The notes beneath the pieces were generated by a model. The model was given only the letters and a program-made list of their open reading frames with translations, made no database searches and was not told the DNA's origin. From contig NZ_JAFEUM010000004.1 in the NCBI RefSeq assembly GCF_016900875.1, positions 1-64,000 of the forward strand: a stretch of DNA of 64,000 bases, in the 5' to 3' direction. The DNA comes from Vibrio ulleungensis (GTDB taxonomy: Bacteria > Pseudomonadota > Gammaproteobacteria > Enterobacterales > Vibrionaceae). A program made the translations under genes and the position numbers. Position 1 is the first letter of the stretch. Each line of letters opens with the position of its first letter. Shown here piece by piece: positions 29,668 to 38,609 of the stretch.

Positions 29668-30281
29668 TTCGGTTGTTCGTTGCCGCCCCTTTCGCTTTAG
29701 GGTGTGCGCTGCTTCTATTTAGCTTTATGGCTTGGATGGTCGATACCAGTCATCGACGAGCTCCTGAAGCCGGAGATGCGGTTCGCTTTGACATGGTTAT
29801 GGCAAACAACGAGCAAGATGTTCAGCGCCGAAAACGAACCGTACCTGAGCAGCCAAAGGCACCACAACTTCCTGAACAAATGCCCACCGCGCAAGTGGAC
29901 ACGCCGCAAACGCAACTTTCGGCGATAGAGTTGCCCAGTCTCAATTTAAATACAGGGATAGATGGGCTAGCCATTAGCACGCCTTCGTTTGGCGACTTTA
30001 AGGTTAATCAACAAGTTATGCCGCTTTATCGCGTAGAGCCTCGCTATCCTTCTCGCGCATTAGATCGAGGTATTGAAGGTTACGTTGTTATGACCTTCAC
30101 CATCGATGCAACAGGCAAGCCCACTGACATCACATTGGTAGAATCCAACCCGAAAAATGTCTTTGACCGAGAGGCTGCGCGTGCATTGGCAAAATGGAAG
30201 TATCAACCAAAAACCGATGCTGGCAAAGCCGTGCCCCAATACGGTCAAACAGTAAAACTAGAATTTAAGATGGCACAATGA
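29664..30281 (+). CDS. tonB: TonB energy transducer (short, TonB2-type)
   Basis: 205-aa protein: N-terminal membrane anchor (LFVAAPFALGCALLLFSFMAWMVD), a short proline-rich spacer (EQPKAPQLPEQMP) and a C-terminal TonB domain (YRVEPRYPSRALDRGIEGYVVMTFTID ... AARALAKWKYQP). The spacer is much shorter than in TonB1, which is typical of Vibrio TonB2/3 proteins. It transmits energy to outer-membrane receptors such as the one encoded just upstream. Confidence 0.92.
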   Translation: MIRLFVAAPFALGCALLLFSFMAWMVDTSHRRAPEAGDAVRFDMVMANNEQDVQRRKRTVPEQPKAPQLPEQMPTAQVDTPQTQLSAIELPSLNLNTGIDGLAISTPSFGDFKVNQQVMPLYRVEPRYPSRALDRGIEGYVVMTFTIDATGKPTDITLVESNPKNVFDREAARALAKWKYQPKTDAGKAVPQYGQTVKLEFKMAQ

Positions 30282-31432
30282 TCAAAACTTGGTTCACTCT
30301 CAGCTTATTATTGCTCTCAAGTAATGCGATTGCGCAGCAGCTCACCCACTACACCGCTGTTCGTGTGCAAAAAGCGCAATCACTTATGCAAAATGAGCAA
30401 CACACCGAAGCAATCCAAAACCTCACGTCAATATCGACCAACAACGCATACGACAAAGCTTTTGTGGCTAGAATGCTGGGCGTTTTATATTGGCAAAATG
30501 GGCAAGTGGCGCTCGCGACAGAAAACCTCGAATCCGCTGTGTCTAGCGGGCTATTGCAAGACGAAAATGCTTGGGTTACTCAGCGAATGTTGGCCGACAT
30601 CTACCTATCAAAACAACAGTTCACTGAGGCGCTCCAACACTATTACTCGCTCTTAGAGGCCATTCCTGAATCACAAACTGTGGGTGATATTTGGTTTAGA
30701 ATTGCTCAAGCACATTACCAAATTGCTGAGTGGGAGAAAGTGATCCCTGCATCGAAGAAACATTTAGCAAGCGCGCCTTTGGAGCGCATCCCATCATTGT
30801 CACTTACGCTAGGCGCCCAGATGCAACTTAAGGATTGGGACGCAGCAATCAACACTCTCAACCAATTAATTGTTCAAGAGCCCCACAAAGTGGAATGGTG
30901 GCGTCAGTTAGCTGGCTTACAAATGCAAACCAATCGTCATGGTGAAGCGCTTGATACTCTTACGTTAGCCAAGCTCAATGAAATTGCACTCACCGAGTCA
31001 GATAAGCGACTGATGGCGCAGCTCTATGTTAAACGTGGAATCCCCGAGCGCGCTGCATTAGAAATCAGTGAGCTTAACGATGCGCTGACTGATATTCATC
31101 TGTTGGTAGAGCAAGCGACGTATTGGCAAATGGCAAAAGAGTGGCAGTTCGCCATCGATATTTGGCAAAAAGCTGCGCAGTTAGATCCTGCGTATCACTG
31201 GGAAGTATCGCAACTTTTACTTCAGCAAGGACATTTCAATCAGGCATTAGCGACCTTAAACCTTGTTGAAGGTAGAGACGAACAAGTCGCTCTCGCCAAG
31301 ACTCGCGCCTACTACAAGCTTGGACAGTTCGATAACGCCATTGTTGAGGCAAAGCTTGCTAATACCATTAAGCCAACGCCCCATGCGCAAAGCTGGATAA
31401 CATATTTAAGCCAACGTCGTCAGCAAGTATAA
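30278..31432 (+). CDS. TPR-repeat periplasmic protein of the TonB2-type cluster
   Basis: 384-aa exported protein: signal peptide (TWFTLSLLLLSSNAIAQ) and about eight tetratricopeptide-type helical repeats across the whole length. It matches the TPR gene that closes the Vibrio TonB2 operon. Likely a scaffold in the periplasm; exact partner unknown. Start overlaps the tonB stop. Confidence 0.85.
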   Translation: MIKTWFTLSLLLLSSNAIAQQLTHYTAVRVQKAQSLMQNEQHTEAIQNLTSISTNNAYDKAFVARMLGVLYWQNGQVALATENLESAVSSGLLQDENAWVTQRMLADIYLSKQQFTEALQHYYSLLEAIPESQTVGDIWFRIAQAHYQIAEWEKVIPASKKHLASAPLERIPSLSLTLGAQMQLKDWDAAINTLNQLIVQEPHKVEWWRQLAGLQMQTNRHGEALDTLTLAKLNEIALTESDKRLMAQLYVKRGIPERAALEISELNDALTDIHLLVEQATYWQMAKEWQFAIDIWQKAAQLDPAYHWEVSQLLLQQGHFNQALATLNLVEGRDEQVALAKTRAYYKLGQFDNAIVEAKLANTIKPTPHAQSWITYLSQRRQQV

Positions 31433-31661
31433 CGAAGTCTGTAGTTCTTGGTTCTATTGATATCAGCAGGTGCGGTATTTGCGTTTATCAATGATGTTTT
31501 AGTGGTGGTATCTGAATCAAGTAGAGGTAGGCGTGTTGATATGCGAAGCGTCCCAAGAGTCCGTCGAGGCGAACAAGAGGCGAAACGCTACTTGGTCTTG
31601 ATGGTTTAGTTAATTACTTCTATTTGGGAGTCTTCATCATTATCTTAAGTTGATGGTCAGT

Positions 31662-31680
31662 CGCCCCAATCTGGGGCGTC
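31662..31680. terminator. GC-rich hairpin between converging operons
   Basis: CGCCCCA pairs with TGGGGCG across the loop ATC. Only a weak T-rich stretch follows on the + strand (TCTCGATTTCG). It lies between the ends of the TonB operon (+) and manA (-), where terminators are expected. The rest of the 271-bp gap shows nothing convincing. Confidence 0.45.
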
Positions 31681-31704
31681 TCGATTTCGCAGCACCATCA
31701 CAGA

Positions 31705-32892
31705 CTAATTGTATGCACGAGCCACAGTGCCGTTGCCTTTGTAGTGGTATTTTCCTAAATGATTGCTAATAAAGACAGACTCACCCGCAGTCAAAATAAT
31801 ACTTTTATCTCCAGCGGTTATCGTGACTTCGCCGTCTACGCAAAATAAGATTTCTGCACTGCGCATGTATTGTGCCTTACTCTCTTGAGTTGCCGATAAA
31901 ATGTCGAAACCGAAATCATCAACAGGAATTGGATAACTCTTCTTGCCCTCTTTTAGTACAGGCTGAAGACGAATATCCTCTGGGTTAATCGGTTCAAAGA
32001 TTGTGTTGTCGATCAGCTCTTTCACATCAATGTGCTTTGGTGTGAGTCCGGCTCGAAGCACATTGTCTGAGTTGGCCATGATCTCAAGGCCAGTGCCTTG
32101 CACATACGCATGCGGTGTTTCCGCAAACAAAAACATCGCTTCACCCGGTGCAAGTTCAACGGTATTTAGCATAAACGGTGCAAAAAGGCCGATGTCGCCT
32201 GGGTAGTGCTTTTTGAAATCCATGCTGTATTGCATGGCTTCTCGTCCCATTGCGGTTTTGGCTGGCTTCTCAAATGCTGCGTATAACTCTTCCAGTGCCC
32301 TGTTTTTACCCTCGCCTTCCAACGACATAATAGTGGTGAAAAACGCTTTAAGCGCGTTGCTATCTGCATGAGTTTTAAGCGTGCTTAATGCACTAGCCAA
32401 CGAAGGAATTTGATTTTCTTCAAACAGCGCAATAATGTCATCAATTGGGCGAAATCCATTCATCGCCTTGTAGAACGTCAATGCATAGACCAACTCAGGC
32501 TTATGATTTGGATCTTTGTAATTACGGTTAGACGCATTTAGCGCAATTCCTTGGGCATTCTCACGTTCAAAGCCCAGCTCTGAATTTTGCTTATTTGGGT
32601 GAACTTGAATCGACAATGGAGTTTGGGCAGCCAACACTTTAAACAAGAAGGGTAACTCACCAAACCGTGCTGCGGTATACTCGCCCAGAACTTCAGTTTT
32701 GTTGTCGTCTATTAGATGCGAAAGCAGCTCTCCCGACTCGCTCAGTTTGGAGCATCCGTTGGGGTGTGCACCCATCCATATCTCAGCTTGTGGCTGATTG
32801 TTAGGGTTGGCAATGCCAAACAGTGTTTGGATAGAGTCTATGCTGCCCCAAGCGTAGTTTTGAATGACATTATCGAGCTTAAAAAGAGACAT
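31705..32892 (-). CDS. manA: Mannose-6-phosphate isomerase, class I
   Basis: 395-aa zinc enzyme that interconverts mannose-6-phosphate and fructose-6-phosphate. It has the class I opening LDNVIQNYAWGS, the zinc-site motif IQVHPNK (Gln and His ligands), EIWMGAHPNG, and the C-terminal signature MLFAETPHAY...NSDNVLRAGLTPKHID region. Full length. Last gene of the mannosylglycerate operon, where it sends the mannose-6-phosphate released by MngB into glycolysis. A second manA copy elsewhere is likely but cannot be seen. Confidence 0.93.
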   Translation of the reverse strand: MSLFKLDNVIQNYAWGSIDSIQTLFGIANPNNQPQAEIWMGAHPNGCSKLSESGELLSHLIDDNKTEVLGEYTAARFGELPFLFKVLAAQTPLSIQVHPNKQNSELGFERENAQGIALNASNRNYKDPNHKPELVYALTFYKAMNGFRPIDDIIALFEENQIPSLASALSTLKTHADSNALKAFFTTIMSLEGEGKNRALEELYAAFEKPAKTAMGREAMQYSMDFKKHYPGDIGLFAPFMLNTVELAPGEAMFLFAETPHAYVQGTGLEIMANSDNVLRAGLTPKHIDVKELIDNTIFEPINPEDIRLQPVLKEGKKSYPIPVDDFGFDILSATQESKAQYMRSAEILFCVDGEVTITAGDKSIILTAGESVFISNHLGKYHYKGNGTVARAYN

Positions 32893-32906
32893 TGCTATTT
32901 CTCACC

Positions 32907-34049
32907 TTAATCTAAAATTTTTGCGCCAAGCTTTAACGTGGCTGCGATGTTGCGAGCAGTGCGAGTAAGATTATTATTCGCTTCTTCTAATACTTGCTGT
33001 AGTGGTTGTGGCGAACGAACCGTTCCAAAAGTACTGACGATAGTGCCATAGAGTTCATCGATTTCTTGACCTAGCGATCCTGCAATACCAATGGTTGGAA
33101 TGCCTTTAGATTGCGCTCTTTTGGCTATTCCAAATGGGGTTTTACCTTGTAAGGTTTGATTGTCCATTTGACCTTCACCCGTTATAACAAGGTCCGCGCC
33201 ATCCAACACAGTGTCCGCGTTAAGGGCGTCTAGCACCATCTCTATGCCTTGCTTGATGTGAATATCAAATATCAGTGACAGCCCCATAGGCGTACCACCG
33301 GCGGCGCCAAACCCTGGTGACATTGTTTGATTGATAGTGGTTTGCTTAGCACTTACTGCGGCAAAGTGCGCGATTGCTCTATCCAGTGTTTTGACTAAAT
33401 CTGGCGACGCGCCTTTTTGCGGTCCAAAAACATGGCTGGCACCATTTTCACCAATAAGTGGATTTGCCACATCGCACGCAACGATAAACTCCACCTCTTT
33501 GCTTCTAGGGTGAATACTCGACAAATCGATCTGCGCGATATTAGACAGAGCTGCACCACCAAAGGGAAGCTCATTACCTTGCTGGTCGAGCAGTTTTGCG
33601 CCCATAGCTTGTGCAATACCTGCCCCAGCGTCATTGGTTGCACTACCGCCTAGCCCAAGCAGAACCTTTTTGACGCCTTGGTCCAATGCTTCTTTGATTA
33701 ACTCGCCCGTTCCATAGCTTGTGGTTATGGCTGGGTTACGTTGCTCGGGAGAAATGAGGTCTAATCCGGACGCCGCGGCAAATTCGATGAGCGCGGTTCG
33801 ACCCTCGTCCAACAGCGCCCACTGAGCGTTAACTGGCTCGCCTAAAGGACCTGTAACTTGAGAATGTCGAACCTCGCCATCCAGCCCTTGTAGCAAGACG
33901 TCAACGGTACCTTCACCGCCATCAGCAAGGGGTAAATGGACATAATCAGCATGAGGAAAAACATCTGAAAAACCGGCCTCAATACATTCACACACTTGTT
34001 TAGCAGACAGTGACTCTTTAAATGAATCGGGCGCTATTACAATCTTCAT
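32907..34049 (-). CDS. Glycerate kinase (GarK/GlxK family)
   Basis: 380-aa glycerate kinase of the type I family. Opening MKIVIAPDSFKESLSA, PLADGGEGTVDVLL, LGLGGSATNDAGAGIAQAMGA (nucleotide/substrate loop) and VITGEGQMDNQT are family hallmarks. It phosphorylates the D-glycerate released by MngB to phosphoglycerate. Lies 14 bp upstream of manA and 44 bp after mngB, clearly in the same operon. Confidence 0.93.
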   Translation of the reverse strand: MKIVIAPDSFKESLSAKQVCECIEAGFSDVFPHADYVHLPLADGGEGTVDVLLQGLDGEVRHSQVTGPLGEPVNAQWALLDEGRTALIEFAAASGLDLISPEQRNPAITTSYGTGELIKEALDQGVKKVLLGLGGSATNDAGAGIAQAMGAKLLDQQGNELPFGGAALSNIAQIDLSSIHPRSKEVEFIVACDVANPLIGENGASHVFGPQKGASPDLVKTLDRAIAHFAAVSAKQTTINQTMSPGFGAAGGTPMGLSLIFDIHIKQGIEMVLDALNADTVLDGADLVITGEGQMDNQTLQGKTPFGIAKRAQSKGIPTIGIAGSLGQEIDELYGTIVSTFGTVRSPQPLQQVLEEANNNLTRTARNIAATLKLGAKILD

Positions 34050-34093
34050 CGTCAGTTACCTGAACCGCCCGACAATGCGGGCGGATACGTTAA

Positions 34094-36733
34094 TTAAAAC
34101 TTAATTTGGAACGATTTTGCTTGGCAAGGTTTTAGTGTACCAAAGGATTGTGAACTTTCGACTGTTTCTAATGTGCGCTCATCCATCGTTACTTTTTCCC
34201 ACGCCGTGATTGTTTCAGCAAATTCAATGCCATCTTCAATATCGCCCTGCTCTGCCGGATTATAGACGCGTACTATTAGCGCATCGTCATCTTCGGCTTT
34301 CTTAAGTACGCTGAGTACAGCGCCTTTTTGCTGTTTCTTGAGTAGCGAGTAAGTCAGTGGCTTATCTTGCTCCCCAACATTGAGCTTCATCGCATTGTAC
34401 GGGATCTTGTTGTAGCATTGGATAGGCGTTACATTGTCACGTGCCTCAGCCATAATATTGGCGTCAATGTGATTGCCTGCAAAACCAAATAACGCAAATT
34501 CACACACAATCTTGCCACGAGTCTGAGAATCTGGCGTTGGGATTTTAATACCCGACGGACGACCAGGACGAAGAAGCAGATTCTCTTTACCCAACACACC
34601 GACACCGCGTAGTAGCGTAAGAGCAAATGTGTCTCGCTCTTCATTTTGTTTTGATGAAATCACTTCAAACTCGCGCAAACCGTTTGTCATTATTGCCATA
34701 CCACCGGTTTGATTTTCAACCGCAGCAAAGTTCATTAGCTGATACACAGGTACTGGTGCTTCTTTCCATTTTTCCTCTTCCCAAACGGCCATCGCTGGAT
34801 CGTTAGTTGGACGAGTAATTAGACCAAACTGGTTATCCGCGACAACATTTTCAGACACGAATGGAGTTGGTACCAGAACACGTAAACGGTGGTCGTCGGC
34901 TTGGTTATCGAGTTCCATACGAACTTCAATGCGGCGCGATCCGTGCTTAAGCACGACTTGACAATCTACATCGACAAAGCCATTTTGGCCCGAGCGGTCT
35001 TCGCGCTCTTGTAGGTTAGCAGGTACGTTCATACGCAGTGAAATATGAGCAACCGACTGAAATCCTTCATGTTTAATTTCTGTCTGCGCTTTAAACTCAT
35101 CGGAGTAAAGCAGCCACTCTTGACGAGACGGAGAGTAGTCATACTCATCACCATCATCCGAACCATCTTCAACTCGCAATACTTGGTCAAACGTCATCTC
35201 GGTGTCTTTATCAAACACAGTCAGGGTGCCGTTATCATTCACATTAATGCGGTAGAATTCGTTCTCTAACAGATACTCTTTTTGATAGGCCACTTTAACA
35301 GCGCCTTTTTCGTTACCTTGAACGTGCAAAGTCGTGAAGCCCATTGCCGGTACAGAACGCTTAATTTGAATGTCGTACTCAATGAACGGGTCATAATTGC
35401 CATAATGGACAATTTGACGGTCTATCTTACCTGGATCGATGATGCGCTGATCTTGGATGAAGTACTCAACAGCATTGCCGTTGTCATCAAACAGGTTAAA
35501 TTGCTCAGCACGGATCGTAATGGTGGTGTTAATAACCTCTTCACGCTCATACGGAGTGAGGTTAAAGAAAACAAGTTTGTCACAGCCTTCTCGAGCGGGC
35601 ATGTGGTCAACGATTTTACGTTTGTAGAAGTTAATTAAGTTGGTTGCCATATCGTCCGCTAGGATATAGCGGTTGAGTATTTCTGCATGAACCTTATCGC
35701 TACAGCAGCAGCCGATAGAATCGTGAGCATGGTTCTTCATGCTCTCTTTCCACATCTTTTCAATGAGCCCGTGGTGATACTCAAAACCTAATGACCATGC
35801 AATCGATGCGAGCGGTTCAAGGATATTCACTATCTTGTTTTCTACTTCAGCATGGATCAATTTAATGTCCATACGTGTAGAAGATATGGTGCGGTGAACA
35901 CGCATGTATTTCCCGTCATTGAATTCTCCCTTGATCGTATCAAGGTTGTCACGCTCTTCGCGAACACGATCAAACACTTCCTCAAAGCGGCTCATAGTAA
36001 ATTCACGCTCTGGGTAAATGTCTCGTAGCTTATCCATTACCTCGAAGATGTCCTTTTGAATTGGCATCTGATCGTGGCCGTTGGGTAACAAAATGTCTTT
36101 GGTGACAGACGGTTTTTCTAATACGGGGAAATATTTGTCGAGTCGCGCTCGCAGTCCTGCTTCATCTTGAGGGAGGTATTTACCAATGGCATAACCTAAA
36201 GGCAGGACTTGCGCCATTACTTCGGAACCATCATTGGATTGCCACACAAATTCGGTTTTATCTGTTCCATGACGCTCAGAGCAGCCACGCCAAAACATCG
36301 TGGTATCGATGCCGAAACCATTGTAAATCATCGGCAGTTGCGAGCTCATGGAGAACGAGTCTGGCAAATAGCCAATTTTCATCGGTTCACCTAACTCAAG
36401 ACAGTCTCGAAGGCCATACATCATATTACGAACGATAGACTCTCCGGACACTTGCATGGTGTCGGTTTGAGAATACCAAGGGCCCACAATCAATTTACCT
36501 GCTTCAGCCAATGCTTTTACGCGCTTTTTATTCTCTGGCTTGATGGCGAAGTAATCTTCAAGAACGGCTGTCTGACCATCAAGAACGTAGTATTTGTAGT
36601 CTGGATCGCTCTCCAGACGTTGCATGATCTCTTCCATATTGTTCACAAGTAGAATGCGAGACTCTTCCGTAGTGAAATACCATTCACGATCCCAATGCAT
36701 ATGTGGCGTGATATGAACGCGTGATGTAGTCAT
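34094..36733 (-). CDS. mngB: Mannosylglycerate hydrolase (GH38 alpha-mannosidase)
   Basis: 879-aa cytoplasmic glycoside hydrolase family 38 enzyme. Catalytic-domain motifs: [10 protein letters not shown] (zinc ligands His and Asp), [14 protein letters not shown] (nucleophile region), [11 protein letters not shown] and [14 protein letters not shown]. Length matches E. coli MngB. It splits 2-O-(6-phospho-alpha-mannosyl)-D-glycerate into mannose-6-phosphate and glycerate after PTS import. Neighbouring glycerate kinase, ManA and PTS genes fit exactly. Start ATG has AAAGGT upstream. Confidence 0.95.
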   Translation of the reverse strand: MTTSRVHITPHMHWDREWYFTTEESRILLVNNMEEIMQRLESDPDYKYYVLDGQTAVLEDYFAIKPENKKRVKALAEAGKLIVGPWYSQTDTMQVSGESIVRNMMYGLRDCLELGEPMKIGYLPDSFSMSSQLPMIYNGFGIDTTMFWRGCSERHGTDKTEFVWQSNDGSEVMAQVLPLGYAIGKYLPQDEAGLRARLDKYFPVLEKPSVTKDILLPNGHDQMPIQKDIFEVMDKLRDIYPEREFTMSRFEEVFDRVREERDNLDTIKGEFNDGKYMRVHRTISSTRMDIKLIHAEVENKIVNILEPLASIAWSLGFEYHHGLIEKMWKESMKNHAHDSIGCCCSDKVHAEILNRYILADDMATNLINFYKRKIVDHMPAREGCDKLVFFNLTPYEREEVINTTITIRAEQFNLFDDNGNAVEYFIQDQRIIDPGKIDRQIVHYGNYDPFIEYDIQIKRSVPAMGFTTLHVQGNEKGAVKVAYQKEYLLENEFYRINVNDNGTLTVFDKDTEMTFDQVLRVEDGSDDGDEYDYSPSRQEWLLYSDEFKAQTEIKHEGFQSVAHISLRMNVPANLQEREDRSGQNGFVDVDCQVVLKHGSRRIEVRMELDNQADDHRLRVLVPTPFVSENVVADNQFGLITRPTNDPAMAVWEEEKWKEAPVPVYQLMNFAAVENQTGGMAIMTNGLREFEVISSKQNEERDTFALTLLRGVGVLGKENLLLRPGRPSGIKIPTPDSQTRGKIVCEFALFGFAGNHIDANIMAEARDNVTPIQCYNKIPYNAMKLNVGEQDKPLTYSLLKKQQKGAVLSVLKKAEDDDALIVRVYNPAEQGDIEDGIEFAETITAWEKVTMDERTLETVESSQSFGTLKPCQAKSFQIKF

Positions 36734-36807
36734 TATTTTTTACCTTTAAAGACGGTTGGCTGTGCGAGCTAAATTGATTGAGTGCTTCGTAGTAACGCGG
36801 CTGATTG

Positions 36808-37371
36808 CTAGCCAAATACCTTGGACTTAAGCGAGCTCAAGAACCCTTTTTTCTCTGGGGCCGTTTCTTTAACAACTGGCTGTTGTACGACAGGCTCTAG
36901 TTCTGCTTCTGGCGCTTGCTCATCACTAAGTAATGCAAAGATTTCGTCAACCGTGGTTGCCTTTAGAACCGCTTCACGTACGTCATCATCAACTAAGGTG
37001 CTGGTTAGTTCGGTCAGCAGCTGCATGTGAGTTGAACCCGCCTCTGCGTTTGGTATCGCGATCAAGAAGATAAGGTTTACATCCTCTTCCTCATCAATAC
37101 CTTGCCATTTAAGGTCTTGGGTAAGCGTTGCAACTGCAAATGCAGCTTCTTTTACTGCATCGGTTTTACCGTGAGGGACAGCAAGGCCTTCGCCGAGGGC
37201 GGTAGCGCCATGCTCTTCTCGGGCAAATACGGCTTGCAGATACTCGGCCTTGTCGTGCAGCTTACCCTGTTGATGTAATTGCTCAGCCAGAGTTTCGATG
37301 GCCGCGTCTCGGCTTTCAAAGGTTGTTTGAAGGTTAATGAGTGATGCGTTTGTAAGAGTTGTAAGATTCAT
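36808..37371 (-). CDS. PTS IIA component (fructose/mannitol class) for mannosylglycerate
   Basis: 187-aa cytoplasmic IIA protein. The phosphorylated histidine lies in LAVPHGKTDAV; the region LIFLIAIPNAEAGSTHMQLL is typical of the class. A C-terminal extension (about 145-187, PEAELEPVVQQPVVKETAPEKK) looks like a linker whose partner domain is missing: E. coli MngA is a fused IIABC protein, whereas here IIA is separate from the IIBC gene. First gene of the minus-strand operon. Confidence 0.9.
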   Translation of the reverse strand: MNLTTLTNASLINLQTTFESRDAAIETLAEQLHQQGKLHDKAEYLQAVFAREEHGATALGEGLAVPHGKTDAVKEAAFAVATLTQDLKWQGIDEEEDVNLIFLIAIPNAEAGSTHMQLLTELTSTLVDDDVREAVLKATTVDEIFALLSDEQAPEAELEPVVQQPVVKETAPEKKGFLSSLKSKVFG

Positions 37372-37423
37372 AATGTTCGCCCCGTGTTCACATTGATCTG
37401 TATTGTCTGTTTAGCTGCCATTA

Positions 37424-37447
37424 ATAATACCAATCAAATACAAATAA
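37424..37447. promoter_or_regulatory. Candidate MngR operator (repeat copy 1)
   Basis: A 24-bp sequence (ending AAATACAAATAA) occurs here and again at 38475-38498 in the same orientation with two mismatches. One copy is in the promoter region of the IIA-mngB operon, the other in that of the IIBC gene. A shorter inverted copy, TATTTGTAT, is at 37506-37514. Placement fits binding by the MngR protein encoded between them. Confidence 0.6.
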
Positions 37448-37633
37448 ACCATGATCAATGTCTCATAAATCTCACAATATGTATTACAAAGAGGTTAAAA
37501 CACCCTATTTGTATCTTCATTGAATTGTTATCTGCGTAAAAATTCGTATCATCGATTGTAATGTTAATGAGCAAATGCTCGGCAATAACGACCCTTTTAG
37601 CTTAGTAGAGCCATGTAACCTGGTGAGGATATG

Positions 37634-38377
37634 ATGACAAGATTACCCATGTATCGAAAAATTGCCGATGCGATCAGAGCAAAGATCAGCAACGGAATTT
37701 ATAAGGTCGGTGAAGCCCTACCCACTGAGGCTCAACTTCGAGCAGAATTTTCGGTCAGCCGTGTTACCGTGCGCCAAGCTATAAAGTTGTTAACTGAAAA
37801 TGAAGAGCTTGAGAGCATTCAAGGGAGTGGTACTTACGTTAAAGAAAGCAAAATCAACTATAACATTTACCAACAAAGTAGCTTTGCCGAGAAGTGGGCG
37901 CACCTAGAAGGCGTTACCCACAGTGATGTACTGACGTTTAAGATTCAATCAGCTTCGTTAACGATGGCAGAACAGTTGGACATTAAAGAGGGAGAGCAGG
38001 TTTTTTATGTAAAGCGTGTTCGCTTTCTTGATGATATTGCTATTGTGGTTGAAGAGACGTGGATGCCGGCCAAGCTGTTTCCTGATCTTAGTTACCAAGT
38101 CATGCAAGGTTCAAAGTACACCTATATTGAGCAACAAAAAGGATTGTTGATAGATAGAAGCGAACAAGAAATTGTTCCGGTATTAGCAGCAGAAGACGTG
38201 GCTGCGCTACTTGGCATCGATGCAGAAATGCCAGTCATTGAAAAACGCACGCGCGGTTATCTCCACGACGATACCGTTTTTGAATACAGTCGAAACTTTT
38301 TCACCACCAACAACTACAGATTTACGCTCACGTCTAAACGACAAAGCGGGACTAGCAGTTATCTAACGAAAAATTAA
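37634..38377 (+). CDS. mngR: GntR-family (HutC/UTRA) regulator of mannosylglycerate genes
   Basis: 247-aa repressor-type regulator. N-terminal winged helix (MYRKIADAIRAKISNGIYKVGEALPTEAQLRAEFSVSRVTVRQAIKLL) and C-terminal UTRA effector domain (EETWMPAKLFPDL ... IEKRTRGYLHDDTVFEYSR). The start at 37634 (second of two ATGs) is chosen because GTGAGGA is better spaced and the paralog at 45284 begins at the equivalent residue. It sits between the divergent IIA-mngB operon and the IIBC gene, the same arrangement as E. coli mngR-mngA. Confidence 0.9.
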   Translation: MTRLPMYRKIADAIRAKISNGIYKVGEALPTEAQLRAEFSVSRVTVRQAIKLLTENEELESIQGSGTYVKESKINYNIYQQSSFAEKWAHLEGVTHSDVLTFKIQSASLTMAEQLDIKEGEQVFYVKRVRFLDDIAIVVEETWMPAKLFPDLSYQVMQGSKYTYIEQQKGLLIDRSEQEIVPVLAAEDVAALLGIDAEMPVIEKRTRGYLHDDTVFEYSRNFFTTNNYRFTLTSKRQSGTSSYLTKN

Positions 38378-38474
38378 CGACTAAACTTAATACATTGGTC
38401 ATCAAAATTAGTCATCTATTTTCAACTAGCTAGTCTTCTCGTCTAATTTTGTATTGATTTGTTATTATAAAAAA

Positions 38475-38498
38475 ATAACACCAATTAAATACAAATAA
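38475..38498. promoter_or_regulatory. Candidate MngR operator (repeat copy 2)
   Basis: Second copy of the 24-bp repeat found at 37424-37447 (22 of 24 bases identical), about 110 bp before the IIBC start codon. Confidence 0.6.
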
Positions 38499-38609
38499 TA
38501 CAACTTGTGATTTTTGTCACAGCCAAGCAAAACAAATTGGGCGAGAATATAATCATTGAGCGGACCATATGGTGCTCAAATGACTAGAGACGACGCAAAG
38601 GAGCATCAG

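Noticed and set aside
31448..31608. Small open frame of about 50 codons with a hydrophobic start (ISAGAVFAFINDVLVVV) after the TPR gene
   Set aside because: No ATG or ribosome binding site at the front and no recognisable family; it may be a decayed fragment but cannot be supported.
38556..38609. Longer N-terminus for the PTS IIBC protein
   Set aside because: The AAAGGAG before the ATG at 38610 would lie inside the gene, and the IIB fold begins at that ATG.
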